Position numbers and translations under genes: made by a program
NCBI GenBank assembly: GCA_017849585.1
Contig: JAFIGT010000029.1
Span: forward strand, 99,382 to 163,381
Source of the DNA: Verrucomicrobium sp.
GTDB lineage: Bacteria; Verrucomicrobiota; Verrucomicrobiia; Methylacidiphilales; UBA1321
Direction of reading: 5' to 3'
DNA length: 64,000 nt
In this document: in pieces, positions 53,584 through 62,313 of the stretch
Numbering within the stretch: position 1 is the stretch's first letter
How the letters are laid out: each line of letters starts with the position of its first letter
Notes under the pieces: model-generated
The model's database searches: none
Told to the model about the DNA's origin: nothing
The model's input: only the letters and a program-made list of their open reading frames with translations

Positions 53584-54139
53584 AATACAAGTCTCCCTTT
53601 TTTCCTGATCTACTAACGACCCAGTAAATGAGTTTTATTAGACCTATTTTACTGCATTACATTGACTTAAGGTTCATGCGTGCGAATTAATCTCACGAAG
53701 AAACTACGTTCGCCACTGAGGAGACAAGCACACAAAACGGGCAAGCCCACCCCTACGGCAGAGATCGAAATGGACAGGCGGCGACCACCGGAAGCCGCGT
53801 CATCTCCCGCGTTTTGAAACCCCGGCCCCCCACCTCCTTCTGGGGCCGGGGCGAAACGCGGCATCTTTTGTCAGGAACAGAAGCAGCCGACGTGACACGA
53901 GCCCCAACGGGGCCGTGGCGCGACGGTTGCACCCGCCACCTGTTCTCCACGATTCTGCGAAAAGCTGGTCCACCGAAGCGAACCGACTTTCACGACTCGC
54001 GGTGGATTTCCTCAACGACACGAGAAAGCCTTATTTAAAAAACGATTTTCAAATGGCTTCCCAACAGACGCACAAAAAGCCTCTACAAGACACCCACCAA
54101 GCACCTACTACCACATTACGAACCAGAACCTAATCGGGC
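53584..54139. other. Gene-free stretch with a strong GC hairpin
   Basis: No convincing gene. CCCCGGCCCC (53820-53829) and GGGGCCGGGG (53842-53851) form a 10-bp GC stem. A 26-codon frame at 54052-54132 (MASQQTHKKPLQD...) has no ribosome binding site and is probably random. Confidence 0.5.
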
Positions 54140-54151
54140 ATGATCGAGCGT

Positions 54152-54436
54152 ATGAACACATCACGTAACAATAGGGCTGACGTGAATCCACGGATTCCTG
54201 ACAGCGCAAATTCCAAGACCGATAGCTTGGTATTATGGACAACACCGGAAGTTTCGCGCTATCTCCATGTGAGCGCCAAGACGGTGTTCAATCTGAGGCA
54301 ACGCGGCTTGCCTTATCTCGCTATCGGCGGGGCGGTACGCTTCGATCCGCAGGAAATTAAAAATTATCTCACCGCCCATCGTCGACTGGCGACGCACCGG
54401 TTGCGTCAAAAAGTGAGAAAGGGGAAAACGGTATGA
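54152..54436 (+). CDS. Helix-turn-helix excisionase-like protein
   Basis: From the ATG at 54152 the protein is 94 aa. LWTTPEVSRYLHVSAKTVFN, then RQRGLPYLAIGGAVRFDPQE is the HTH_17/MerR-like fold of excisionases and small regulators. Its stop overlaps the next ATG (ATGA). In an island with an integrase it may be the recombination directionality factor or a repressor (inference). A start at 54140 is possible. Confidence 0.75.
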   Translation: MNTSRNNRADVNPRIPDSANSKTDSLVLWTTPEVSRYLHVSAKTVFNLRQRGLPYLAIGGAVRFDPQEIKNYLTAHRRLATHRLRQKVRKGKTV

Positions 54437-54780
54437 GCGACTCGGACCATCCCCAACAGGAGGGCTTGGCGGCAGTGCTAGGCATTGATCTGAAAGAACT
54501 CTCCGGTGAAGATGCCCTGCCATTTGCCATGGCAGGAGAAGTGATGTACCGGGCGTTTAAATGGATCATGCATGGGAGTGTGACGCAGCGTAGTCTGCGC
54601 ATGCATCTGGTTGTCCTGTGCATTAGTCCCCACGTCCTTCCCTGCAAAAAACCGTCTTCAAGTTGGTGCGCGAAAATTCATGGGGTTTCGCGGCAATGGG
54701 CCCATCGCCTGTTGCAGGAATTTACGCATGAACTCGGCCTCGATGTCCGTTATCGCGGTCGACAGTTCTTTGTCTCGTAA
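54433..54780 (+). CDS. 115-aa hypothetical protein coupled to the excisionase-like gene
   Basis: Translationally coupled (ATGA). The C-terminal half (KIHGVSRQWAHRLLQEFTHE, near residue 75-94, followed by LDVRYRGRQFFVS) looks like a helix-turn-helix with a wing, so it may be a second DNA-binding protein. The N-terminal half is acidic. No family recognised. Confidence 0.6.
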   Translation: MSDSDHPQQEGLAAVLGIDLKELSGEDALPFAMAGEVMYRAFKWIMHGSVTQRSLRMHLVVLCISPHVLPCKKPSSSWCAKIHGVSRQWAHRLLQEFTHELGLDVRYRGRQFFVS

Positions 54781-54787
54781 ACGATCA

Positions 54788-54862
54788 ATTCCCGCAAGAA
54801 ACCCAACGGCAAACCGTTGTCCGATTTCTTGCGGGAATAACCTGACTGGCAAGCCAGTCAGG
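54788..54862 (+). terminator. Nested and tandem hairpins
   Basis: ATTCCCGCAAGAAA (54788-54801) pairs with TTTCTTGCGGGAAT (54825-54838); inside it CAACGG pairs with CCGTTG (54804-54819). CCTGACTGGC and GCCAGTCAGG form a second stem (54841-54862). Together they give a compact RNA structure after the 115-aa gene; it may terminate the transcript or be a recombination site. Confidence 0.55.
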
Positions 54863-54994
54863 AGTTACGCTTGTCGAGTCGACCTTTCATCCAGCCTGAT
54901 GTCGATTCCAATTTAGAGTCAGCCGCACACGAGACCATGGCTTCTGCCATGTGGGTGGAGACGTCGCTAAGCATTCGAAGCTTTAGCCGATTGC

Positions 54995-55522
54995 TCACTG
55001 TTTTTTTTCGAAAAGTCTTTTTGCCTCTGCGTCAGCGGCCTTCTTTTCAGCCTCATCTAAGGCGAACCGTTCCAACCTTTCGAACGAAAATAGGATATAA
55101 ACAAAAGAGACGGCAGAGGAAAATAGTAGAAAAAAGGCCATGCCTGCCGCATATGGAGCGATATCTGACGACTCGGGTATGATAGTAATCACAGATAAAT
55201 AAACTGATGCTGAGATGAAAAGTATTACAAGGTTAGTCAACCTTATTCCACATGCTCTGGCGATAACTCCAAACTCATGAACTTTGGAAGGATTTCCCTC
55301 TATTTTCAGAACTAAATCTACGACGCGAGTGCGTAAATTATACGCAGTAACAGCGAAAGCTGCCGTTACGAAGGCAACCTTTTGAAATCCAGAAAATAGG
55401 TTCTTTATGATTTCGAGATCATCTGGAAAATAGAAAACAAGGAATCCCGAAATCAGTGCAGGCACGAGAAATGATGCTATGTAACGGCCATAACCACTCT
55501 GCATCTTCTCGCGGAAGTTCAT
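54995..55522 (-). CDS. Four-helix membrane protein of a two-gene operon
   Basis: The 175-aa protein has four hydrophobic helices (IASFLVPALISGFLVFYF; KVAFVTAAFAVTAY; LTNLVILFISASVYLSVITI; AAGMAFFLLFSSAVSFVYIL) and a charged, coiled C-terminus (ERFALDEAEKKAADAEAKRL). Its ATG overlaps the stop of the preceding 327-aa gene by four bases. AT-rich. The layout resembles the membrane subunit of two-gene defence systems such as Kiwa, but I cannot establish homology. Confidence 0.7.
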   Translation of the reverse strand: MNFREKMQSGYGRYIASFLVPALISGFLVFYFPDDLEIIKNLFSGFQKVAFVTAAFAVTAYNLRTRVVDLVLKIEGNPSKVHEFGVIARACGIRLTNLVILFISASVYLSVITIIPESSDIAPYAAGMAFFLLFSSAVSFVYILFSFERLERFALDEAEKKAADAEAKRLFEKKQ

Positions 55523-56502
55523 ACTATTTTTCTAGATTTAAGTTGCACTTCCAGCCATTCCGCAAGCTTCGAGACAGCATCATCAGGTGAGATGCAACCG
55601 CTAGGACAGTCGACATGTATGTCGCTCTTGATCCGTAGCTCATCTCCTTTTATAACAGTTTTGTTTGAAAGTCGAATCTCAGTTTCTAGGCTGTCATTAG
55701 AATCTATCAGAGAAGCCATCCCCATCAGGACAGAAATGGCGTCTTTTTCCGAGCGACTGTGATACGAAACATCAATCTGTACCTTGATTGAGCCAGGGTC
55801 GGTTTTCTTTCCAGAACCTTCCAAGATAGGAGCCTCGACCTTCATTGAATTAAGCACTGATAGAGGCCACGGATTTGTTTTGATGTGGTGGATTTGTTTT
55901 TTTCTTTTTCGAGGACGCTCCCCTTCTGTCGCTGGAACTGCTTCCGTCCACCTATGATATAAGTCTTCCGATAGCTTAATCCCGCGAATATTGTAATCCT
56001 TCAGTTTATCCATTGCGACTTTAGAAGGAACATTGTCCAAGGATATCGTTCCTTTAGCTATTAATTTTGCGGTGCTGATAATAAGCCAATTCAAAAAAAA
56101 CGCTAAATCTTCCGACTGGAGGGCTACCGATTGGATTACAGCTACATGATTTTCTCGAATCGCAAAGTGTAACGAGTGTTCCTGAAGTTGGCGTGGCTTT
56201 CCGTCAGAGTCATTGGGAAGGGCCGTGCCAGTCCAAACCTCCCCATTTTTCGCATCAACATCTACGAGGGGAATCTTTCGTCCTTTCTCGTAGCATGTAA
56301 TCTGGCCGCAGATGCAGTTCTTTTTCTCCGTCAATAAAGTCAGTACGATTCTTTTGAATCCCACCTGAAGCTCTAGTGGTGGACGACATGTTTTATGTGC
56401 TGCGGTTAGGAGATCCTGTAGTGTTTGCCCACTACTGCAGTCATTGGATCCATCTGTAATGCTGCATTTCCGATAATGCGCAGTTTTTACACGTAGGCTC
56501 AT
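55519..56502 (-). CDS. 327-aa soluble protein of a two-gene operon
   Basis: The protein has no membrane helix. The N-terminal half is beta-rich with a cysteine cluster (NCICGQITCYEKGRK, about 62-76) and EHSLHFAIRENHVAVIQSVA near 110, a pattern reminiscent of uncharacterised phage-defence proteins (DUF6731/DUF4868-like), without clear catalytic residues. The second half is mixed with a basic linker (RPRKRKKQIHH). It is the first gene of the pair, coupled to the membrane protein. Function unknown; a defence role is a hypothesis. Confidence 0.65.
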   Translation of the reverse strand: MSLRVKTAHYRKCSITDGSNDCSSGQTLQDLLTAAHKTCRPPLELQVGFKRIVLTLLTEKKNCICGQITCYEKGRKIPLVDVDAKNGEVWTGTALPNDSDGKPRQLQEHSLHFAIRENHVAVIQSVALQSEDLAFFLNWLIISTAKLIAKGTISLDNVPSKVAMDKLKDYNIRGIKLSEDLYHRWTEAVPATEGERPRKRKKQIHHIKTNPWPLSVLNSMKVEAPILEGSGKKTDPGSIKVQIDVSYHSRSEKDAISVLMGMASLIDSNDSLETEIRLSNKTVIKGDELRIKSDIHVDCPSGCISPDDAVSKLAEWLEVQLKSRKIV

Positions 56503-56578
56503 AAAGTTCCCTTACCCTTACTTAAAGAGGGTTCAGCATTTCAGCTGATATTGCAAAAGCAAGATAAACTTCGATGAG

Positions 56579-56805
56579 CTAAAAGAGCACGCCCTGACCG
56601 GTCTTGATTTCGACCGCGAAGGAGCGTTTTCCGGTGAGCTGGTTGTGGCGGGCGAGGCGCAGGGTTTTGACGCGGGACGCAACTCAGCGACGCCATGGCT
56701 GCGGAGGCGGGCATGAAGTCGTCGAACTCGTCGGAGGTGGCGTTGCGGACGTGCTTGTATCTAGCGTTGCTGCTGATGGCGAATTCGGAGCAGAGGCCGG
56801 GGGTA
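56579..56805 (-). pseudogene. Frameshifted gene remnant
   Basis: The minus strand reads plausible protein in two frames: FAISSNARYKHVRNATSDEF and following residues, then after a frameshift VKTLRLARHNQLTGKRSFAV and a stop at 56579. Composition is GC-rich, unlike the neighbours. I do not recognise the family. A short hairpin GGGGTAGCC-GGAT-GGCTACCCC lies at 56800-56821. The rest to 57009 shows no gene. Confidence 0.4.
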
Positions 56806-57009
56806 GCCGGATGGCTACCCCAAGCTAATCTTATGATGGGTGTGGATGCCGGGTCTATGGCTGCGCGCGGGCTAAGCTGTGGCTGGCCTCGGCCTCCTGC
56901 TCGCTCTCCCCACCCCGCTGGAAGGCCCTGAAATCCCCAAGAAAAGCGGTTTCAACCACTCTGCAAACCTCCTGTCCCGGCTCAGTAGGCTCGACGACTA
57001 CCAAACGAA

Positions 57010-57750
57010 TCATTGTCTTTTAGCAGCTAACCCAACTGGCTTCCGCCGGACTCGCCAGATCAGGACTGCGCTACCCAAGACCATTAAGGCCACGCTGGCC
57101 GGTTCCGGCGTCACCTGAGCTACCGCGCCATTCAGGACCAGCTCATTACCGGTCGTGTTGGTGAGTACGCGGAGATCGCAGCCATAAGAAGTCCCACCGG
57201 AGGGGCTATTCAGGCCATAAGCCCAAAAGGCAAACTCGATATTTTGGCTGACCGCCAAAGGTTGTGAAAAGCTCCACGTTGTCAGAGTCGACGGAGCCAT
57301 TCGCAAGATGGAGTAAGGTGATGACTGCATGACCCATTCCCCGCCATTGATCCGATACCCCCAAATGCCCAAGCCGGGAGCCGAGCTGTCGCTGGACCAT
57401 GCTTGAACGTATTGAAAGGAATTCAAGGTAAGGGCATAACCCGCGTTAACAGAGATCATGAAACTGGCATACGGAGAGGAAGTGCTAAAGGTATCGCTGC
57501 CAGCTCCCCAATTATAGGCGCGAAACTCACCATCGGAATCGCTTTGTACTCCCCATAAATGCATGGCGAGATCCGTACCGGTGAGCTGCGTGTTAAGCGT
57601 TCGAGTCGGGGCAATGCAATTGGCCGGAGTCGTCGGACTATACCGGTAACCGTCATAATCCCACCCGGCGATCACTGCCGCCGATGTCGTGAAGAGAGTG
57701 GATAAATAACTGAACGCAACAAGACTGAGTAGAAATGTGGTCGTTTTCAT
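57010..57750 (-). CDS. PEP-CTERM sorted exported protein
   Basis: The 246-aa protein has a signal peptide (1-24), a beta-rich body rich in S, T, G, N and Y, and the C-terminal sorting signal VTPEPASVALMVLGSAVLIW followed by RVRRKP. PEP-CTERM proteins are processed by exosortase and displayed at the envelope or in extracellular matrix. Function unknown. Confidence 0.9.
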   Translation of the reverse strand: MKTTTFLLSLVAFSYLSTLFTTSAAVIAGWDYDGYRYSPTTPANCIAPTRTLNTQLTGTDLAMHLWGVQSDSDGEFRAYNWGAGSDTFSTSSPYASFMISVNAGYALTLNSFQYVQAWSSDSSAPGLGIWGYRINGGEWVMQSSPYSILRMAPSTLTTWSFSQPLAVSQNIEFAFWAYGLNSPSGGTSYGCDLRVLTNTTGNELVLNGAVAQVTPEPASVALMVLGSAVLIWRVRRKPVGLAAKRQ

Positions 57751-57837
57751 GAGACCACTTTATTCCCTCGTGCCCGTGTCCGTTAGCTAGTCGTACCCGT
57801 CTACTGCCTGTGTAGTAGCAGGCTTTTGACGCACTTA

Positions 57838-59085
57838 TTAAAAGTCGCTCGTCCACCGGGGAGTATCGTCGGGGCGAATCGAGAGGGATTCGGGATGACG
57901 CGCGAAAAAGGTAGCCAATTCGACCTGTCCCGAAAATCCCAGCTTCTGATAAATGCCGCTGAGTTTATTGCGCACCGTACCATAGCTGGTCCCGAGGATC
58001 GTTGCAATTTCGGGCGGTCCCTTCCCGGTTGAAAGGAGATGCACGCAGTCGCGTTCACGGCGTGTGAGCCGCTTGATTCGCTGGAAGGTATCGGCATCTG
58101 AATGTTGGCGTGTGGCTTCCTGCCAATGAAGCCGAAAAAATCCCCGTGAAAAGGCAAAGGAGTTCGACGGCTCGTAATCAATGCGAACATAGAGCTGATG
58201 CGTCTCGCTTCCATGGGGAGCTGACAGTTCCACAGAAATGGGAAGTGACGTCGCGGCGTCCTGAATTCGAGCCTTCATTTGGCGAACCGTCAAAAGGATG
58301 TCTTCAGGAATCGTGAACACGGCAGGTGTTTTCATAAAGGCTGCGCGTGCTCCATGCCGCCACCAATGACAGATTTGAATGGCGGCAAAATTATGGAATT
58401 GGATTCTAAAATTCCAGTCCAGCACCACGAATGCGGTGGGAAGTGACCAGATGAACTTCTTGATGGAACGACGTGCGAGTTGATGCTCCTGATATTGTGC
58501 CAAGCTAAGGACTGCCTGGGTGAAGAGGGGCTGCCATCGGCGCAAGCAATCCATTTCACGGTCAGTAAAATCACCTTGTTGGCGCGTACGCAACAAACGC
58601 AACGAGGCCAGTAGTGTATTATGACTCCATGCGCCTGTGGCCGCCCCGTACTCGATGTGAGCCTGCTTGAGAATATCACGATAAAGATCCGATTTATGGA
58701 GAAGAGTCACCGGCGTATGATCGGAATAGCGAACGGCTTTGAGTCGAGGCGAGAATGGAGCGCGTTGCATCCAGAGATTGATTTTACGTCCGCCTTCAAT
58801 GCACCGGTCGGCAAGCCATTGATAGCGCACGTCGGAAATCAGCGCTGAAAGCTCAAATTCCAAGGGACGCAAAACCAGTAGATCAAATCGGCTTGGCACA
58901 TGCTGTTGGGCCCAATCGAAAGCGAAACGCGCCAGTCCGCGCGGAGAGCGAATCTCCCGGCTGGCGTAGCCGGTGAAAAGATTACGACTCCCGCTCACGA
59001 TTCTTACAACCCCTATTAAATCATGTTCCGATGTGATTCGGCTGTTTACCGGACGTGCCTTAGCTAAAAGTGAAATTCGTGACAA
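57838..59085 (-). CDS. LuxR-type regulator with PAS-like sensor
   Basis: The 415-aa protein has a helical/GAF- or PAS-like N-terminus (a PAS-like segment FVVLDWNFRIQFHNFAAIQI near 220) and a C-terminal LuxR helix-turn-helix (LTRRERDCVHLLSTGKGPPE, IATILGTSYGTVRNKLSGIY, near 340-385). No receiver signature. It is followed by a PEP-CTERM gene 87 bp downstream on the same strand, a possible target. The start has no strong ribosome binding site. Confidence 0.85.
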   Translation of the reverse strand: MSRISLLAKARPVNSRITSEHDLIGVVRIVSGSRNLFTGYASREIRSPRGLARFAFDWAQQHVPSRFDLLVLRPLEFELSALISDVRYQWLADRCIEGGRKINLWMQRAPFSPRLKAVRYSDHTPVTLLHKSDLYRDILKQAHIEYGAATGAWSHNTLLASLRLLRTRQQGDFTDREMDCLRRWQPLFTQAVLSLAQYQEHQLARRSIKKFIWSLPTAFVVLDWNFRIQFHNFAAIQICHWWRHGARAAFMKTPAVFTIPEDILLTVRQMKARIQDAATSLPISVELSAPHGSETHQLYVRIDYEPSNSFAFSRGFFRLHWQEATRQHSDADTFQRIKRLTRRERDCVHLLSTGKGPPEIATILGTSYGTVRNKLSGIYQKLGFSGQVELATFFARHPESLSIRPDDTPRWTSDF

Positions 59086-59178
59086 ATGTCACCTATTCAT
59101 CGCGAGACGTCATGGCGTACGATGCAGCCCGTCATGAAGACGGGGATGTACGCGGCAGGGAAGTTTCTTTTGACTAGC

Positions 59179-59499
59179 TCAAGAATGGAGCGGCATTTGT
59201 CGATGCCGTTTTTTGCGAGCACACACAGTATAACGATCATTGCGATTCCGCCAGTGATTGACGATGGCATCGCAGGCCTTGGCCAACCACGCCACGTCCT
59301 CTCGCAAGCGCATCAATGTAATTGCCGAAAAGAATTTACAGCCGTTTCCGGGAGGCGATCCCAAGGGCTTCAAGAGGCGTGCGGCAACGAGAATGGTAAT
59401 TTCGTGGACTCCAAATCCCAGATACCAGGCGGCTTCATCGGGAGTCAATCGGGCTGGAGGGTGTCTCAAATTCAAAAACTGGCTGCGTTCGGGATTCAT
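59179..59499 (-). CDS. Small helix-turn-helix protein (LTPDEAAWYLGF type)
   Basis: The 106-aa protein contains RLTPDEAAWYLGFGVHEITI (17-36) and LLKPLGSPPGNGCKFFSAIT, a short helix-turn-helix followed by LREDVAWLAKACDAIVNHWR. I have seen this set of phrases in verrucomicrobial accessory DNA; it is excisionase-like. It lies next to a 49-bp palindrome. The role is probably regulation or recombination. Confidence 0.65.
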   Translation of the reverse strand: MNPERSQFLNLRHPPARLTPDEAAWYLGFGVHEITILVAARLLKPLGSPPGNGCKFFSAITLMRLREDVAWLAKACDAIVNHWRNRNDRYTVCARKKRHRQMPLHS

Positions 59500-59572
59500 G
59501 CGATTCGATCCTATTTTTTCTGTGGGCTCATTCCTTTGAGTTCGCGGAATCTAACCACAACCCACCCTCAAA

Positions 59573-59621
59573 TGTCCGGTGTTACTTAGGACTACTTAGT
59601 AGTCCTAAGTAACACCGGACA
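59573..59621. repeat. 49-bp near-perfect palindrome
   Basis: The 23-bp arms 59573-59595 and 59599-59621 are perfect reverse complements around TTA. The arm begins TGTCCGGTGTTACTTAGGAC. No T run follows either arm, so it is not a simple terminator. It could be a terminator-like hairpin, a cruciform for a Rep or resolvase protein, or joined inverted ends of an element. It lies between a helix-turn-helix gene and RHH-like genes. Confidence 0.75.
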
Positions 59622-59652
59622 AAACAAATTCAAAATTGATAAGGTCTCCCGC

Positions 59653-59925
59653 ATGGTCCCCCTCATACCCAAATCCGTTAAGATGACTGCGCAAATGTTC
59701 GCCCGTATTCACGTGATTGCCGAGAAGATGGGCTATTCCGATAACCAATTCATTGTGGAAGCGATGAACGCGATTCTCAGCATGATTGAGCAAGCCCTGC
59801 TCAACTATGTTCCTAAAGTGGTGGTCCTCGCTCGAACGGCGAGTGACTATGAGAAAGCTCCCCATAAATGGGCCTGCCTTCCTCCTCCAGATTCTGTCGA
59901 TGGCAGCAAGAGGAGAAAAAAATGA
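59653..59925 (+). CDS. 90-aa ribbon-helix-helix-like protein
   Basis: MVPLIPKSVKMTAQMFARIH followed by EKMGYSDNQFIVEAMNAIL fits a ribbon-helix-helix fold (strand, then two helices) typical of plasmid and antitoxin repressors. The tail is basic. The binding site (AAGG) is weak. It is followed by a second RHH-like gene, possibly coupled. Confidence 0.5.
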   Translation: MVPLIPKSVKMTAQMFARIHVIAEKMGYSDNQFIVEAMNAILSMIEQALLNYVPKVVVLARTASDYEKAPHKWACLPPPDSVDGSKRRKK

Positions 59926-60023
59926 TACCCGCTCCGCTCCTCCTTCTTCGAAGTTGGAGACAGTGGATTCGTTTCACCCGTCGATTCGCAGTATCCCATT
60001 CGAGAATTCCCTGTCAGGAGGTA

Positions 60024-60155
60024 ATGATTATAATCCCTGAACCCCTCCTTGAGGGCATTCGCGAAACCGCTCGCATGAGCGGAGCATCCGAAAACGAGGT
60101 GATCGTGCGGTGCCTCAGTCGCCAGCTGAGGCATCCAAGCTGCAAACGATGGTAA
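60024..60155 (+). CDS. 43-aa ribbon-helix-helix-like protein
   Basis: ATG at 60024 follows AGGAGG closely. MIIIPEPLLEGIRETARMSG with ASENEVIVRCLSRQL fits an RHH repressor. The frame also continues upstream to an ATG at 59922, which overlaps the preceding stop (ATGA), so a longer 77-aa form is possible. The spacing between AGGAGG and ATG is only two bases, which is unusual. Confidence 0.45.
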   Translation: MIIIPEPLLEGIRETARMSGASENEVIVRCLSRQLRHPSCKRW

Positions 60156-60337
60156 TCGCTATCGCTGTCTTGGTATGGTCGGCATAAAATCCACCGATTC
60201 TAGATCTGTATGTGCGATGAAATAGGCGTGGTCAGCGATTTCGGGCAAACTCTACCGCAGTCCCTCGGACCACACATGAGCCCAGACTAACTTTTTCTGA
60301 TACTTTCATGAGTATGGTCTACGTCATGCAGTTTTTC

Positions 60338-60354
60338 GTATCCCGGCGGGATAC
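60338..60354. promoter_or_regulatory. 17-bp palindrome upstream of the parA operon
   Basis: GTATCCCG-G-CGGGATAC is a perfect palindrome just before a possible -35 (TTGACT at 60363). It lies 50 bp before the first gene of the operon and may be its operator or a partition centromere. Confidence 0.5.
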
Positions 60355-60405
60355 TTGGTAGATTGACTTCAAGCGGTAAATGCCTAAGACCTGTAAAGGA
60401 ACTTT

Positions 60406-60867
60406 ATGGCCAAGACTCCTTCAAATCCGGTGCATGGTAAAAAGCTTACCCTTAAATCTCATCCTGAGCTGGCCGCGACTATAAAGTCTTTTGGGATGTG
60501 GTTAGAGGCTGTGAAAAAGTGGCTGACTTGGACTGAGCTGTATATTCCTGACAATCTCCACGCAAGCAGAGCAGAAGTTTTGGAGTTGCTTTCTGTGACG
60601 CCCAGCGGATTGCAGCTTCTGGAGAGCCTTAAGCTGGATATTTATCCAGAAGGGCGTATGCGCAAATCCCATACAGAGTACGACGTGAAGAAATTACTTC
60701 GAGCTGTGGTTGCGTTACCTACTATTGCCCGTCAGCGTGGTGCAAAATCAAATCGCAAAAAAAAGCCGATCAATGCCACTTTGAAAATAGTGATAGATGA
60801 CATCCTAAATGGCCGTACGGATCTGGATTCGATTTCCGATTGGAAAACGGTTAAAAAGGGAAAATAG
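60406..60867 (+). CDS. Basic 153-aa protein, first gene of the parA operon
   Basis: AAAGGA lies 6 bases before the ATG. The protein is basic (RQRGAKSNRKKKP near 115-127) and has a helical core (ASRAEVLELLSVTPSGLQLL, YDVKKLLRAVVALPTIAR) that may be a helix-turn-helix. No family recognised. As the first gene of a ParA operon it may be an autoregulator or centromere-binding protein (inference). Confidence 0.6.
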   Translation: MAKTPSNPVHGKKLTLKSHPELAATIKSFGMWLEAVKKWLTWTELYIPDNLHASRAEVLELLSVTPSGLQLLESLKLDIYPEGRMRKSHTEYDVKKLLRAVVALPTIARQRGAKSNRKKKPINATLKIVIDDILNGRTDLDSISDWKTVKKGK

Positions 60868-60893
60868 CACGGCCGGTTAATCAGGAAATGACT

Positions 60894-61805
60894 ATGGGAG
60901 CCCGACGGATAAGCTTAGTCAACTTCAAGGGAGGCGTTGGCAAAACCTCTATCACGGTTAATTTGGCCGCCTCATTGGCTCGCGAGCTCGATCAAAAGGT
61001 GCTCGTCGTGGACATGGACCCACAGAGCAATACAAGCATCTGGCTCATGGGTGTCCCACGCTGGAATAACCTAAACGGGATGGATGAGAAGTCCGTATGG
61101 GGGCTTTTTCATCCCGATAGTACCGGGCTCAAGCAATGTATCGAAGAAGAGGTGCTGCTCAATGAGCACGGGGTCGAACTCATCCCCAATTTAGACATCA
61201 TTCCGGCTACCTACAAACTCATGGATCTGGAACATGAGTATCAGGACACCGATACGACGCCTTACTTTGTTAAGTTCCGCATGCAGTTGGAAATTCTTTT
61301 CGATCAGTACGACTACATTATTTTCGATTGCCCGCCCAATGTGTTTCGCTCTACGCGATGTGCCGTTTTTAGTAGTGAGGAAATTTACATCCCGGCCAAT
61401 CCTGACCTTTTGAGCTACGTGGGGCTTTCGCTACTCTCCGATAAGATTGCAAAGTTTCACTCTCTGACGGCGCTTCATCGCAAACACTTCGCTGGTTTTA
61501 GACCTGCTGAAATCAGAGGCATCATTCTTAATGCGGTCGAATCGGGAGCGGACTACGCGCAGATTCTCGACATGATGAGTGCCAAGATTATCAATTTGCG
61601 CTCACGGCAGGTTGTGAGCTATGACGCGGATATTCTACCCACCAGAATTCGCCGTACGGTGTCGGCGGCCAAAACGCAACTGGATGCGCTGCCTGCTACG
61701 CTAGGCTGTGGGAGCGCTGGCTTACGCGAAGACTACCTGAATCTTGCTCGTTACATTCATAACACTCCGCTGGGAAAGAAAGGGGCTCGATATGGCAAAA
61801 GGTAA
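60894..61805 (+). CDS. ParA family ATPase
   Basis: AGGAA is correctly spaced before the ATG at 60894, so I prefer it to the ATG two codons earlier. The 303-aa protein has Walker A SLVNFKGGVGKTSITVNLAA with the deviant lysine, VVDMDPQSNTS (A') and DYIIFDCPPN (Walker B). ParA proteins segregate DNA or position complexes. A normal ParB gene does not follow; two unusual genes do. The 3' end overlaps the next gene by 14 bp. Confidence 0.92.
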   Translation: MGARRISLVNFKGGVGKTSITVNLAASLARELDQKVLVVDMDPQSNTSIWLMGVPRWNNLNGMDEKSVWGLFHPDSTGLKQCIEEEVLLNEHGVELIPNLDIIPATYKLMDLEHEYQDTDTTPYFVKFRMQLEILFDQYDYIIFDCPPNVFRSTRCAVFSSEEIYIPANPDLLSYVGLSLLSDKIAKFHSLTALHRKHFAGFRPAEIRGIILNAVESGADYAQILDMMSAKIINLRSRQVVSYDADILPTRIRRTVSAAKTQLDALPATLGCGSAGLREDYLNLARYIHNTPLGKKGARYGKR

Positions 61806-62310
61806 TCCAAAGAAATCGACCAAACCCAAAGTCAGCAAAGCTGAAAAAGAGGCGATCAAGGCAGAGATTGCGCAGCTTAAGAACTCCCGTGACTACGCAG
61901 AGCTGGCGGGTCTTTTGATACAGGCTCCCTACAAGAAGACGGCGACGCTGGATTGGTTTAATAAACATCTCCCCAAGAGCGAAGCTCCCATTATCAAAAT
62001 CGGCGTCAAGGAGCGCGAGCGGTTTATACTGGCGCTCATTCGTGGCGATACAGCGCGAGCGGCCATCAATGAATTGCGCGATCTGCCCTCGCTACAGTGG
62101 AAGACTCTATTTGCCGAGTTGGCAGGGGCATCTACAGCGAAAGCGACGGAGAAACTCAAGGCACTCAAGCCAAAGGATTTTGCGGCGTTTTGCACCGTCA
62201 ACGGCGTTACTCCTGTTACCAGCGGGGCGAAGGGGTCCATTAGCAAACCCAAGACGATTCCGTTTATTCTCAAGAAACTGGAAACGCTGGGCGAATACTT
62301 GAAGCTCTAG
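61792..62310 (+). CDS. Helical 172-aa protein between parA and the nuclease gene
   Basis: AAGGGG precedes the ATG at 61792, inside the parA end. The protein is rich in lysine (MAKGNPKKSTKPKVSKAEKE), mainly helical, with SGAKGSISKPKTIPFILKKL near the end. It takes the position of parB but shows no ParB signature. It could be an adaptor or DNA-binding partner. Three bases separate it from the nuclease gene. Confidence 0.6.
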   Translation: MAKGNPKKSTKPKVSKAEKEAIKAEIAQLKNSRDYAELAGLLIQAPYKKTATLDWFNKHLPKSEAPIIKIGVKERERFILALIRGDTARAAINELRDLPSLQWKTLFAELAGASTAKATEKLKALKPKDFAAFCTVNGVTPVTSGAKGSISKPKTIPFILKKLETLGEYLKL

Positions 62311-62313
62311 GCC

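Noticed and set aside
54995..56502. Calling the pair Kiwa (KwaA/KwaB)
   Set aside because: Only the general layout agrees; gene order is reversed and no sequence motif of the family could be confirmed.
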